Origin: Flavobacterium sp.
GTDB taxonomy: Bacteria > Bacteroidota > Bacteroidia > Flavobacteriales > Flavobacteriaceae
Direction of reading: 5' to 3'
Assembly (NCBI RefSeq): GCF_003525665.1
Contig: NZ_DQDX01000169.1
Coordinates: 16,674 to 24,972 of the forward strand
DNA length: 8,299 nucleotides
Below the pieces are notes generated by a model. That model was not told the origin of the DNA and searched no databases. It worked only from the letters and a program-made list of their open reading frames with translations. This document shows, one piece after another, positions 1 through 7,006 of the stretch (position 1 is the first letter of the stretch; each line of letters opens with the position of its first letter). A program made the translations under genes and the position numbers.

Positions 1-3
1 TTT

Positions 4-22
4 TTAAACCTGACAGGTTTAA
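4..22. repeat. Perfect palindrome over the galK stop codon
   Basis: Seen: TTAAACCTG and CAGGTTTAA form two perfect 9-bp arms around a single central A, and the right arm includes the whole galK stop codon (19-21). In the galK direction the hairpin is followed by an A run, not a T run, so it is not a textbook intrinsic terminator for galK. Palindromes built on AAACCTG/CAGGTTT recur between genes in flavobacteria, from general knowledge not checked here. It may be one half of a larger repeat cut by the window edge, an mRNA 3'-end stabiliser or a weak transcription stop. Confidence 0.6.
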
Positions 23-1197
23 CTAATTTTTATATTTTTAAATTCTGATGTTCCTTTTGAGATTTTTACTTTGTATGATTTTAATTCGATACCAAAAGTG
101 GTTCTGTATTGTTCTGCTATTTTTTCGATTAGTTCTTTTTCTGAACCTTTTTCCACTAAGTTTATAGAACAACCTCCAAAACCTCCGCCCATCATTCGTG
201 AACCTAAAACCGAAGTTTCATTTGCTACAGCATTGACTAAAAAATCGATTTCATCACAACTTACTTCATATTCTTTAGACAAACCTTGATGTGTTTCGGA
301 CATTAAATTGCCTAATTTTATAAAATCAGAATTTGATAAAGCATTTACCGCATCTTGCACACGTTGGATCTCTTTTACAACAAAATGACATCTTTTAAAA
401 ATGGTTTCGCCTAATTTTTCCTTCAATACCAAAAGCATTATTGCCGAACAATCACGGAAGGTTTTTACTTCTGGAAAATGACTTTTTATGATGGCTAACC
501 CTTGTTCTACTTCGTTTCTTCTATCGTTGTAACCTGATGTTAAATGCGTATGTTTTACATTACTATCTAATAAAAGTAAGGAATATTTTTTGAAATCGGC
601 TTTATGGTATTCGTATTCTAAGGTGTTGCAATCGAGTTTGATTACTTGATTTTTCTTTCCAAAAACCGATGCGAATTGATCCATAATTCCGCAATTTACA
701 CCTACAAAAGTATGTTCTGATTTTTGTCCGATTAAAGCAATTTCTTCCTTTGAAAGTCCTAAATCATACAGTTTATTCATGGTATAACCAATTCCGCATT
801 CCAGTGCCGCCGACGATGAAAGTCCTGCGCCCATTGGAATTGTACTGCTAAAAACAATATTAAAACCTTGCTTTAATCCTCTTTCTTTAAGCTGATGTAA
901 AACTCCTAAAATGTAATTCACCCACATTTTATCGATGGGTTTTAGCTCGTCATTTAAATCAAATTTATAGGCTTCATTTAAATCTTTTGCAATGATTGCA
1001 CATTCTGAATTTTGATTTTTGGAAATTGCAAAGCAGATGTATTTATTAATTGCTGCTGGCAAAACATAACCATCATTATAATCGACGTGTTCGCCAATAA
1101 TATTAATTCTTCCAGGTGAAAGGAAAATATGTTTGGCTTGGTTATGAAACAGTTTTTCAAAATGTTCCGTGGTATTTTGTATTAATTTTTTCTTCAT
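19..1197 (-). CDS. galK: Galactokinase
   Basis: Cytosolic GHMP-family kinase that phosphorylates alpha-D-galactose with ATP to galactose 1-phosphate, the first committed Leloir step. All three family signatures are present in its 392 residues, a normal length. These are the N-terminal galactokinase motif PGRINIIGEHVDYNDG at 28-43, the GHMP ATP-binding loop PMGAGLSSSA at 121-130, and the C-terminal glycine motif GSRMMGGGFGGC at 332-343. Arg30 and Asp173 (in GIMDQFAS) match the usual catalytic pair. There is no signal peptide. The start is the ATG at 1195-1197, about 28 residues before the GR motif as expected. It is the last visible gene of the minus-strand cluster, set 104 bp downstream of the GH2 gene behind an inverted repeat. 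An AGGA lies 9 nt upstream of the ATG, at the edge of that repeat. galT is not seen and could lie further downstream, outside the window. Confidence 0.97.
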   Translation of the reverse strand: MKKKLIQNTTEHFEKLFHNQAKHIFLSPGRINIIGEHVDYNDGYVLPAAINKYICFAISKNQNSECAIIAKDLNEAYKFDLNDELKPIDKMWVNYILGVLHQLKERGLKQGFNIVFSSTIPMGAGLSSSAALECGIGYTMNKLYDLGLSKEEIALIGQKSEHTFVGVNCGIMDQFASVFGKKNQVIKLDCNTLEYEYHKADFKKYSLLLLDSNVKHTHLTSGYNDRRNEVEQGLAIIKSHFPEVKTFRDCSAIMLLVLKEKLGETIFKRCHFVVKEIQRVQDAVNALSNSDFIKLGNLMSETHQGLSKEYEVSCDEIDFLVNAVANETSVLGSRMMGGGFGGCSINLVEKGSEKELIEKIAEQYRTTFGIELKSYKVKISKGTSEFKNIKIS

Positions 1198-1205
1198 GTT
1201 TTTTA

Positions 1206-1291
1206 TTCCTGTAAGGTTTCTAAAACCTTGTTGGTTTTAAAATTATTACTATTCAAATTAAACCTACAAGGTTTTAGAAACCTTGCAGGAA
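1206..1291. repeat. Long imperfect inverted repeat between the GH2 gene and galK
   Basis: Seen: 1206-1237 and 1260-1291 are inverted copies matching at about 30 of 32 positions, separated by 22 bp of AT-rich sequence. Each arm contains its own small hairpin, AAGGTTT and AAACCTT around a 3-nt loop, so the element can fold as one long stem or as two short ones. It fills most of the 104-bp gap, starting 10 nt after the GH2 stop and ending 8 nt before the galK ATG. It looks like a REP-type intergenic repeat of flavobacteria. Possible effects are 3'-end protection of the upstream mRNA, partial termination, or masking of the galK start. It carries no protein and shows no IS features. Confidence 0.85.
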
Positions 1292-1301
1292 ATTAAGTAT
1301 C

Positions 1302-3731
1302 TTATTTCTTTTGATTAATTTCTACTACAGACGAACTCAGTCCGTTAGATTTTACCTCCAATTTCACATCACCAACTGTTTTTCCTGCTTGAAGAATTAC
1401 TTGACATTTTCCGTTGAAAGCACTTCTTTGCCAAGTTCCATCGGCACACTTGTCTGGTTCGTGCGAACTTGGATCGCCATTGCCGACTCCAATAATTTTA
1501 GCATCTCCAGAAATATAAAACTTAATCATATTATCAGCAACTGGAACTTCACGACCTTTGTCATCGACTATGGAAATATTTACCACAACGCCATCTTTTC
1601 CGTCAGCTAAAACTGTAGTTTTATCGGCAACTGCAACGACTTTTGTAGCATGATTTGTAGTTTCAACTTTTGAAATAAGCTTTCTTCCATTCTTGTAACC
1701 AATGGCTTCCAACGTTCCTGGTTCGTAATTTACAATCCATTGCAAATGACTATTTCTCTCCATTTTTTTCTTTCCAAGACTTTTTCCGTTTAGGAAAAGT
1801 TCTACTTCATCGGCATTAGAATTTACCCAAACATCAATTGGTTTCCCCACTTTTTCTGGCCAATTCCAATGTGGTGAAATGTGCAAAATATCTTCGTTTG
1901 TCCACCAACTTTTATAATAGTAATAAATGTTTTTTGGGAAACCACAAACATCTAAAATCCCAAAATGTGAACTGATATTCGGCCATTTGTAAGGTGTTGG
2001 TTCACCACGATAATCGAATCCTGTCCACACATAACCGCCTAGCCAATAGTCATTTTGGGCTGCCAATTTCCACCAAGTTTCGGCTTTACTTGCCCACCAT
2101 GGATGTGTTATATCTTGGTCTGGAACATAGGCTCGTATGCTGTCTTTTTCGTAAATTCCACGAGTTGTTACCGTACTTCCCATTTCGGTTCCAAGTAAAG
2201 GTTGGTTGGGATGATCGCGATGATAATCGGCGACAGCAAACTCACGATAATTGAATCCACGAATTGGAATTATTTCATTCACACCTTTGAATTCGTTGGC
2301 CATATCGGCTGCATAAGTTGAAGTTCGTGTTGGATCTAAATCTTCTTGAATCGCTAAAAGTGTTTGGCCAATTCGTTTTCCGTAGTCGTTTCCTTGAATG
2401 TTTTGTTCTTCATTTCCTATTGACCATAAAAAAACGGAGGCGTGATTTCTATCGCGTTTAAGTAATCGTTTGAATTGATCGACATATTCTGGACTACTGT
2501 TTAACAAACGTTGCTCGTCTAAAACCAACATTCCCAAACTATCGCAAGCTTCAAGAAGTTCTGGAGTTGGCGCATTATGGCTTGCTCGATACGAATTGGA
2601 ACCCATTTCTTTCAACAACTTTATGCGATAATATTGCATATAATCGGGTAATGCGCTACCAATTCCGGCGTGATCTTGATGGTTATTTGTACCTTGAATT
2701 TTGATTTTTTTTCCGTTCAAGAAGAAGCCTTTATTGGCATCAAATTGTACTGTTTTTATTCCGAATCGAGTTTTTGTTTGATGTACAATTTGATTATTTT
2801 GTTTTACAACCGAAATAACTTTGTACAAATAAGGATCTTCCAATGACCAGAGTCGGGGATTGTTTAAGTTTAATTTTTGCTTGACAGTAACATCTTTACG
2901 AATACCTAATACTATTTTTTGTTCGGAAGTTTTGGTTAGAATTTTTCCGTTTCTATCGGTAATGTATGAGTAAACGGAACAATTACTATTTTTTAAATTG
3001 TTGTTTTGAACTGTAGTTTCAATGGTAACTTCGGCATTTTTTCCTTTGAGTTTGGAATGTACAAAAACACCATCTTCTGGAATGAAAACTTTGTCAGTTA
3101 TGTTCAACCAAACATGTCTGTAGATTCCGGCACCTTCATAAAACCAACCTTCATATTGTGTGGCATCTACTCGAACTACAATTACATTATCGCCTTCAAA
3201 ATTGATATAATCCGAAACATCGTATGAATTTCCAACGTAACCACTCAAATTTGTTCCGACGTAAAATCCGTTGAACCAAATTTCGGCATTTCTATAAATT
3301 CCGTCAAATTGAAGTTCGTAACGTTTATTGCTTTTAGATTTTTCAACGGTGAAATGTTTGCGATACCAACCGATACTAGTTTCTGGATAAGCGCCGCCAA
3401 CTGGTTTGTAACCATGACTGTCCATTTCAACTTGCTCTGATTTTACAAAAGGAAGTTCGACAACCCAATCGTGTGGAACGTTGATTTTTTTCCAAGTGGT
3501 ATCTATAAATTTCGGATTTACAATTGTTGTTGCATAAACATTCGACTTGTGAAGTAAAGCCGTTTTACTGTAGTCAAAATCTTTATCTGGATTGGAAGCG
3601 TGACCAAAATGAAACTTCCAATCGTCGTCTAGACTGATTTTTTCTTGTGCGTTTACACTAGAGAGACTGCAGACTAAACCAAAAATAAGAATTGATAGTT
3701 TACCTATTTTATTTGAAATATTGAATTGCAT
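1302..3731 (-). CDS. Secreted GH2 beta-galactosidase
   Basis: Glycoside hydrolase family 2 enzyme, most likely an exo-beta-galactosidase that removes galactose from galacto-oligosaccharides made by the neighbouring GH53 enzymes. Its 809 residues begin with a type I signal peptide (basic N-terminus, hydrophobic 12-23, likely cleavage VNA/QE after residue 28), with no lipobox, so a periplasmic location is likely. The order is a GH2 sugar-binding jelly-roll domain (about 30-215, with GWYRKHF and GIYRHVWL), an Ig-like domain (about 216-325), and a TIM barrel (about 330-620). Expected catalytic residues are Glu441 as acid/base (SIGNEEQN) and Glu516 as nucleophile (LLGTEMGS). C-terminal beta domains follow: a DUF4982-like stretch (about 625-690) and a final Ig-like domain (about 695-806), as in many Bacteroidetes GH2 proteins. 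The start lies 3 nt after the upstream GH53 stop. GH2 also includes beta-glucuronidases and beta-mannosidases, so substrate is inferred mainly from the galactan context. Confidence 0.92.
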   Translation of the reverse strand: MQFNISNKIGKLSILIFGLVCSLSSVNAQEKISLDDDWKFHFGHASNPDKDFDYSKTALLHKSNVYATTIVNPKFIDTTWKKINVPHDWVVELPFVKSEQVEMDSHGYKPVGGAYPETSIGWYRKHFTVEKSKSNKRYELQFDGIYRNAEIWFNGFYVGTNLSGYVGNSYDVSDYINFEGDNVIVVRVDATQYEGWFYEGAGIYRHVWLNITDKVFIPEDGVFVHSKLKGKNAEVTIETTVQNNNLKNSNCSVYSYITDRNGKILTKTSEQKIVLGIRKDVTVKQKLNLNNPRLWSLEDPYLYKVISVVKQNNQIVHQTKTRFGIKTVQFDANKGFFLNGKKIKIQGTNNHQDHAGIGSALPDYMQYYRIKLLKEMGSNSYRASHNAPTPELLEACDSLGMLVLDEQRLLNSSPEYVDQFKRLLKRDRNHASVFLWSIGNEEQNIQGNDYGKRIGQTLLAIQEDLDPTRTSTYAADMANEFKGVNEIIPIRGFNYREFAVADYHRDHPNQPLLGTEMGSTVTTRGIYEKDSIRAYVPDQDITHPWWASKAETWWKLAAQNDYWLGGYVWTGFDYRGEPTPYKWPNISSHFGILDVCGFPKNIYYYYKSWWTNEDILHISPHWNWPEKVGKPIDVWVNSNADEVELFLNGKSLGKKKMERNSHLQWIVNYEPGTLEAIGYKNGRKLISKVETTNHATKVVAVADKTTVLADGKDGVVVNISIVDDKGREVPVADNMIKFYISGDAKIIGVGNGDPSSHEPDKCADGTWQRSAFNGKCQVILQAGKTVGDVKLEVKSNGLSSSVVEINQKK

Positions 3732-3734
3732 ATT

Positions 3735-4745
3735 TTAATTTTCTTTAAAAGCATCTAATGCTGGTGAAGGCTGACCGTTTTCTAACCATGCGCTTAATGC
3801 GTAATGACTCCAACTTCTCGCACCTTGTGGTTCCCAATACATCACTCCCAAACCTCTGTTATTTGGAACTTTTTTAACGGCTTCGATTGTTGCTTTTAAT
3901 AATTCGTAGGTGCTTTGAACTTTGTCATCTTCGCCTCCAATTTCTACAATCATCACGTCTTTATTGTAACGCTTTACCATATCGTTTAGGTTAAATTCTA
4001 AATCGGCAATGGTTTCAGTATAATCTTTTTTGATCCAATATGGATAATAGGAAAGTCCGATGATGTCGTATTTTACCTTTTGAGCCGTCGCATTATCGAA
4101 GAACGTTCTAAATTTGGCATTGTTATTTCCTTCATCAACATGGACGATTACTTTGATGTTTTTATCTACAGCTTTTACAGCGTCGTAGCCTTTATTTAGA
4201 AGTTGCCCAAGCTGATTCCAGTTGTCTGTACTTCCTTCTGGCCACATCATTCCGCCCGGAATTTCGTTTCCAACTTGCACCCATTCTGGAGTTACACCAG
4301 CATTTTTTAAAGCTGAAATTACTTCGAAAGTGTGATTGTAAACATCGTTTAGTAATTCTGGAAAGCTGTGGTTTTTCCATGCAGCAGGTTTATTTTGCTT
4401 TGCAGGATCAGCCCAAGAATCCGAATAATGGAAGTTAATCATCACTCGCATTCCCATTTTTTGCGCACGTAATGCCATTGTTACCGTTTCGTCTTTACTG
4501 CAATGTCCGCTTGCTTTATCGTCATTTGGATTTACCCAAACACGAAGGCGAACAGAGTTCATTCCGCGATCTTTCAATAATTGAAGACATTCTTTTTCAG
4601 TTCCGTCTTTGTCATAAAATTTATATCCAGTGGCTTCCATTTGCGGCAACCAACCTACATCGGCGCCTTTTACGAAAGCTGTTTTCGAACTTTTACAAGA
4701 AGCAAATAAAACAGAAAGTGCAATTATTCTTAGAATATTTTTCAT
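3735..4745 (-). CDS. GH53 endo-beta-1,4-galactanase, lipoprotein (second copy in operon order)
   Basis: Family 53 arabinogalactan endo-beta-1,4-galactanase, which cleaves inside beta-1,4-galactan chains. The 336 residues start with a short hydrophobic segment and lipobox LFASC, giving acylated Cys17. The residues after it (KSSKTAF) are not acidic and there is no linker, so surface export is not indicated and a periplasm-facing anchor is plausible. The barrel fills nearly the whole mature protein: GADVGWLPQMEATG at 27-40, NSVRLRVWVNP at 63-73, HYSDSWADP at 106-114, acid/base Glu161 in WVQVGNEIPGG, GLSYYPYW at 230-237, and Glu268 in MIVEIGG as the likely nucleophile. The nucleophile context (EIGGED) differs from the ETSYP form in its neighbour. 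It lies 2 nt after the other GH53 gene and 3 nt before the GH2 gene, so co-translation is likely. The family is clear; the exact substrate is not proven. Confidence 0.93.
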   Translation of the reverse strand: MKNILRIIALSVLFASCKSSKTAFVKGADVGWLPQMEATGYKFYDKDGTEKECLQLLKDRGMNSVRLRVWVNPNDDKASGHCSKDETVTMALRAQKMGMRVMINFHYSDSWADPAKQNKPAAWKNHSFPELLNDVYNHTFEVISALKNAGVTPEWVQVGNEIPGGMMWPEGSTDNWNQLGQLLNKGYDAVKAVDKNIKVIVHVDEGNNNAKFRTFFDNATAQKVKYDIIGLSYYPYWIKKDYTETIADLEFNLNDMVKRYNKDVMIVEIGGEDDKVQSTYELLKATIEAVKKVPNNRGLGVMYWEPQGARSWSHYALSAWLENGQPSPALDAFKEN

Positions 4746-4747
4746 GA

Positions 4748-5824
4748 TTAATTTGGACTAAAAGCATCCATTACTGGAAGTGAATTGTTGTTAAAATCCC
4801 AAAGTGCTTGGTTTTCCCAAGAAGATCCATTGCTTGAAGTTGGTCCACGAAAAGCAACCCATTCTCCACCCCAATAACAAAATCCGATTCCGTGAGAACT
4901 TTGTTTTACCAGATTTTTTATCGCCAATACAAACGCTTTTTGACCTTCATTAGAAGCTGGATATTCTGGAATTAATTGATTGTTTAATCCTACAACATTA
5001 TTTGTAAAATCATTATATCCTAACGTAAATGGATAAGAAGTTTCGGCGATTATTACTTTTTTATTATGCGTTGCACCCAACGAATTCATCGTGTTTTGAA
5101 CTGTTGTAAGATTTTTTCCGTGGTAAATTGGGTAATAGGAAAGTCCGATGTAATCGTAATTTATACTGCTAACTTTGTTGAAAAACCAATCGGAACCCGA
5201 AGTTCCTGCGTAATGCAACATGATTTTTGTGCTAGGCGATTGACTTCTAATCTTTGCACTTGCTACTTGAAACAATTGCAAACTTTGAGCTTCATTAGTC
5301 GATAATTTTCCTTGTGGCCATAACAATCCGTCGTTGGTTTCGTTACCTATTTGAAAAATATCGGGTTGGATTTCGGTTAGAATTGTTGACGTATAATTTG
5401 CTACAGCAGTTTTTAAATCGGTAAAACTCAAACTTTGCCATTCTGCTGGAGTTGTTTGTGCACCTGGATCGGCCCAAGTATCTGAATAGTGAACGGTTAC
5501 CCAAACTTTAAGTCCGGCTTGTCTTGCTCTTGCGGCTAATGTTTTTACTTCGGGCAAACTTGAAACTGCGTCAATTGGGTTTTTCCAAAGTCGGATTCTT
5601 ACAGTGTTGCACCCTGCATTTTTTAGAGTTGTTAATGCATTTTGTGCCGCACCGTTGTGTTTGTAAATTGTTCCTTCGCTCTCTATTAATGACAAAAATG
5701 AAACGTCGACTGCTCTTATAAAATCGTCTGGAACTGGTGTTGGTGTTGGCGTTGGCGTGTCTGAATCACTCGATGAACAGGCAAGTAGTGACAGACTTAA
5801 CATTAAAATAAATATCTTTTTCAT
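4748..5824 (-). CDS. GH53 endo-beta-1,4-galactanase, linker-bearing lipoprotein (first copy in operon order)
   Basis: Second family 53 endo-beta-1,4-galactanase, 358 residues. A lipoprotein signal ends in SLLAC (Cys16). It is followed by an acidic Ser/Asp stretch (SSSDSD) and a Thr-Pro linker (about 23-32). Acidic residues right after the lipid-bearing cysteine, plus a flexible tether, are typical of surface-exposed Bacteroidetes lipoproteins, so this copy is the better candidate for attacking polymer outside the cell (inference). Barrel landmarks are AVDVSFLSLIESEG at 38-51, NTVRIRLWKNP at 73-83, VHYSDTWADPGAQ at 111-123, acid/base Glu162 in FQIGNETNDG, GLSYYPIYHGK at 227-237, nucleophile Glu261 in IIAETSYP, and FCYWGGEW at 315-322. 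Its ATG overlaps the galM stop by 4 nt (ATGA), suggesting translational coupling. It is clearly diverged from the next gene, so any duplication is old. Confidence 0.94.
   Translation of the reverse strand: MKKIFILMLSLSLLACSSSDSDTPTPTPTPVPDDFIRAVDVSFLSLIESEGTIYKHNGAAQNALTTLKNAGCNTVRIRLWKNPIDAVSSLPEVKTLAARARQAGLKVWVTVHYSDTWADPGAQTTPAEWQSLSFTDLKTAVANYTSTILTEIQPDIFQIGNETNDGLLWPQGKLSTNEAQSLQLFQVASAKIRSQSPSTKIMLHYAGTSGSDWFFNKVSSINYDYIGLSYYPIYHGKNLTTVQNTMNSLGATHNKKVIIAETSYPFTLGYNDFTNNVVGLNNQLIPEYPASNEGQKAFVLAIKNLVKQSSHGIGFCYWGGEWVAFRGPTSSNGSSWENQALWDFNNNSLPVMDAFSPN
5729..5758 (-). repeat. Hexanucleotide repeat encoding a Thr-Pro linker
   Basis: Four tandem copies of ACnCCA on the coding strand, then a diverged fifth, encode (Thr-Pro)4-Val-Pro at residues 23-32 of the linker-bearing GH53. 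The tract joins the lipid anchor to the catalytic barrel and probably acts as a rigid, extended spacer. In-frame gain or loss of six-base units would change its length without breaking the gene. Confidence 0.75.
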
Positions 5825-6879
5825 AATTCTATATTTTCAAATTTGAATGTAGTTTTGTGATGATAGGTTTCTCCTTTTTTCAAAACTGCACTTGGAAAAT
5901 GACTGTGATTTGGTGCATCGGGATACTTTTGTGTTTCAAAACAGATTCCACTTTGCGCATGATAATTTGTGTTTTCTTTACCTTTTATTTGATTGGAACA
6001 ATTGCCACCAACATAAATATGAACAGCAGGTTGATTGGTGAAAACAGACATTTTTAACTTGTTTTTTTCACTCAAAAGAGATGCTTTAACTTCATCATTA
6101 TTTTCTAGAACAAATGTGTTATCAATTTGATCTGGAGCTTTTTTGGGAATTGAAAAATCAAATTTATGATCGTTTAAATTTACGAAATTTCCTGTTGGAA
6201 TATTCGCTAATGTTGTTTCAAGAATTTGTTTCGAATTTACGAAAAGGGTTTGATTAGTAACAGCATCGGCTTGACCGTCAAGATTAAAATAACTGTGCTG
6301 CGTGCAATTAACGATAGTATCTTCTGTAGAAATTGCTGAATATTCTACAATTAATTCGTTGTTATCTGATAAAGTGTAGGTAACATTTATAGCTAATTCG
6401 CCTGGAAAATTTTCTTCGTTATTTTCACTTATGTATCTAAATGTTATTGACGGATTATCTGTATTTGAAGTTGAAATGACTTTCCAAAATTTTCTACTAA
6501 AACCACTATTTCCACCATGAATATTATGATTTCCATGGTTTTTATTTAAATGAATTTGAGTTTCGTTAAGCGAGAATTTGGCATTATTTATTCTTCCTGC
6601 AAATCGACCAACGGTTGTTCCAAAATACGGAGCACTTGCTAAATCAAAGGAATACAGGTAATCTTCAAGCGTGTCAAATCCTAAAACAACATCTACCTTT
6701 TTTGTTTCCGAAATTGGAATTTTCAATGAGGTAATAGTTGCTCCATAATTTATTACAGATAATTCTGCTCCGTTTTTATTACATAATGTAAATAGCAAAA
6801 CCTCATTTCCATCAGCAAGATTTCCGAAGAATTTGCTAAAAACAGGCGTTTCTGTTTGTGAATAATGATTTTTTTGCAT
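5821..6879 (-). CDS. galM: Aldose 1-epimerase (galactose mutarotase)
   Basis: Interconverts beta- and alpha-D-galactose, giving galactokinase the alpha form. The 352 residues match the usual family length. Landmarks are NYGATITSLKIP at 44-55, the sugar-binding GTTVGRFAGRI at 87-97 with Arg92 and Arg96, NIHGGNSGF at 119-127, catalytic acid His195 in NCTQHSYFNLDG, DNTFVL at 253-258, and catalytic base Glu315 in GICFETQKYPDAPN. No signal peptide or lipobox is visible, so it is cytosolic, unlike the three hydrolases downstream. It is the first gene of the minus-strand operon, directly facing the divergent regulator, and its TGA stop shares 4 nt with the next start. Beta-galactosidases with retaining chemistry such as GH2 release beta-galactose, so a mutarotase fits the pathway. 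A candidate -7 box lies 22 nt upstream of the ATG. Confidence 0.95.
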   Translation of the reverse strand: MQKNHYSQTETPVFSKFFGNLADGNEVLLFTLCNKNGAELSVINYGATITSLKIPISETKKVDVVLGFDTLEDYLYSFDLASAPYFGTTVGRFAGRINNAKFSLNETQIHLNKNHGNHNIHGGNSGFSRKFWKVISTSNTDNPSITFRYISENNEENFPGELAINVTYTLSDNNELIVEYSAISTEDTIVNCTQHSYFNLDGQADAVTNQTLFVNSKQILETTLANIPTGNFVNLNDHKFDFSIPKKAPDQIDNTFVLENNDEVKASLLSEKNKLKMSVFTNQPAVHIYVGGNCSNQIKGKENTNYHAQSGICFETQKYPDAPNHSHFPSAVLKKGETYHHKTTFKFENIEL

Positions 6880-6901
6880 AGCTATTTTATCAATGTGTTA
6901 A

Positions 6902-6909
6902 CAAAAATA
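6902..6909 (-). promoter_or_regulatory. Candidate -7 box of the operon promoter
   Basis: Read on the minus strand, TATTTTTG matches the Bacteroidetes sigma-70 -7 consensus TAnnTTTG exactly. The box ends 22 nt before the galM ATG, which would give a short leader. At the expected -33 distance (19-21 bp further upstream) there is only a TATGG-like sequence, not a good TTG element. That -33 zone touches the repeated ACCAnT elements, so the promoter may depend on, or be blocked by, the adjacent regulator. Consensus match only; no transcription start is known. Confidence 0.5.
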
Positions 6910-6931
6910 GGATTTAATGTTATTTAGCCAT

Positions 6932-7002
6932 ACCACTACCTACCAGTTTATTTGTATCTTGCCACCAGTTATATCGATTTCGTAAATTCAAATTTACCAG
7001 TT
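6932..7002. promoter_or_regulatory. Divergent control region with repeated ACCAGTT operator-like elements
   Basis: Seen: ACCAGTT occurs three times, starting at 6942, 6964 and 6996, all in one orientation (AACTGGT when read towards galM). A related ACCACTACC starts at 6932. The steps of 10, 22 and 32 bp are close to whole helical turns, so the elements would lie on one face of the DNA. They fill the space between the galM -7 box and the regulator start, the last copy ending 4 nt before that ATG. The obvious candidate binder is the divergent GntR-type protein, controlling the operon and itself. Possible plus-strand -7 boxes for the regulator (TTTATTTG at 6947-6954, or TATCTTG at 6955-6961) are imperfect and overlap the array. 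Confidence 0.55.
6982..6997. promoter_or_regulatory. Palindrome just upstream of the regulator start
   Basis: GTAAATT and AATTTAC are perfect 7-bp arms around a 2-bp CA centre, overlapping the last ACCAGTT element and ending 9 nt before the regulator ATG. The outer GT...AC fits the general form of operators bound by dimeric GntR winged-helix domains, so it could serve autoregulation. The sequence is AT-rich, and a chance palindrome cannot be excluded. Confidence 0.4.
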
Positions 7003-7006
7003 TAAA

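Noticed and set aside
166..201. Galactokinase C-terminal motif reads RMMGGGFGG instead of the common RMTGGGFGG
   Set aside because: A Thr-to-Met change just before the glycine loop looked odd, but the loop itself is intact and, as far as I recall, this form is usual in Bacteroidetes galactokinases.
1238..1259. Possible galK-specific promoter in the spacer of the inverted repeat
   Set aside because: On the minus strand TTAATTTG resembles TAnnTTTG but lacks the conserved A at position 2, and no TTG-type -33 element stands at the right distance.
1206..1291. Insertion sequence remnant or CRISPR repeat pair
   Set aside because: There is no transposase reading frame, the arms are inverted rather than direct, and the spacer is a single AT-rich 22-bp stretch.
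4472..4747. Open frame of about 91 codons on the plus strand opposite the start of a GH53 gene
   Set aside because: It is antisense to a clearly conserved catalytic gene, starts with no leader signal and encodes a Leu/Arg/Phe-rich sequence with no domain. Similar plus-strand frames opposite the GH2, galM and galK genes were dismissed for the same reason.
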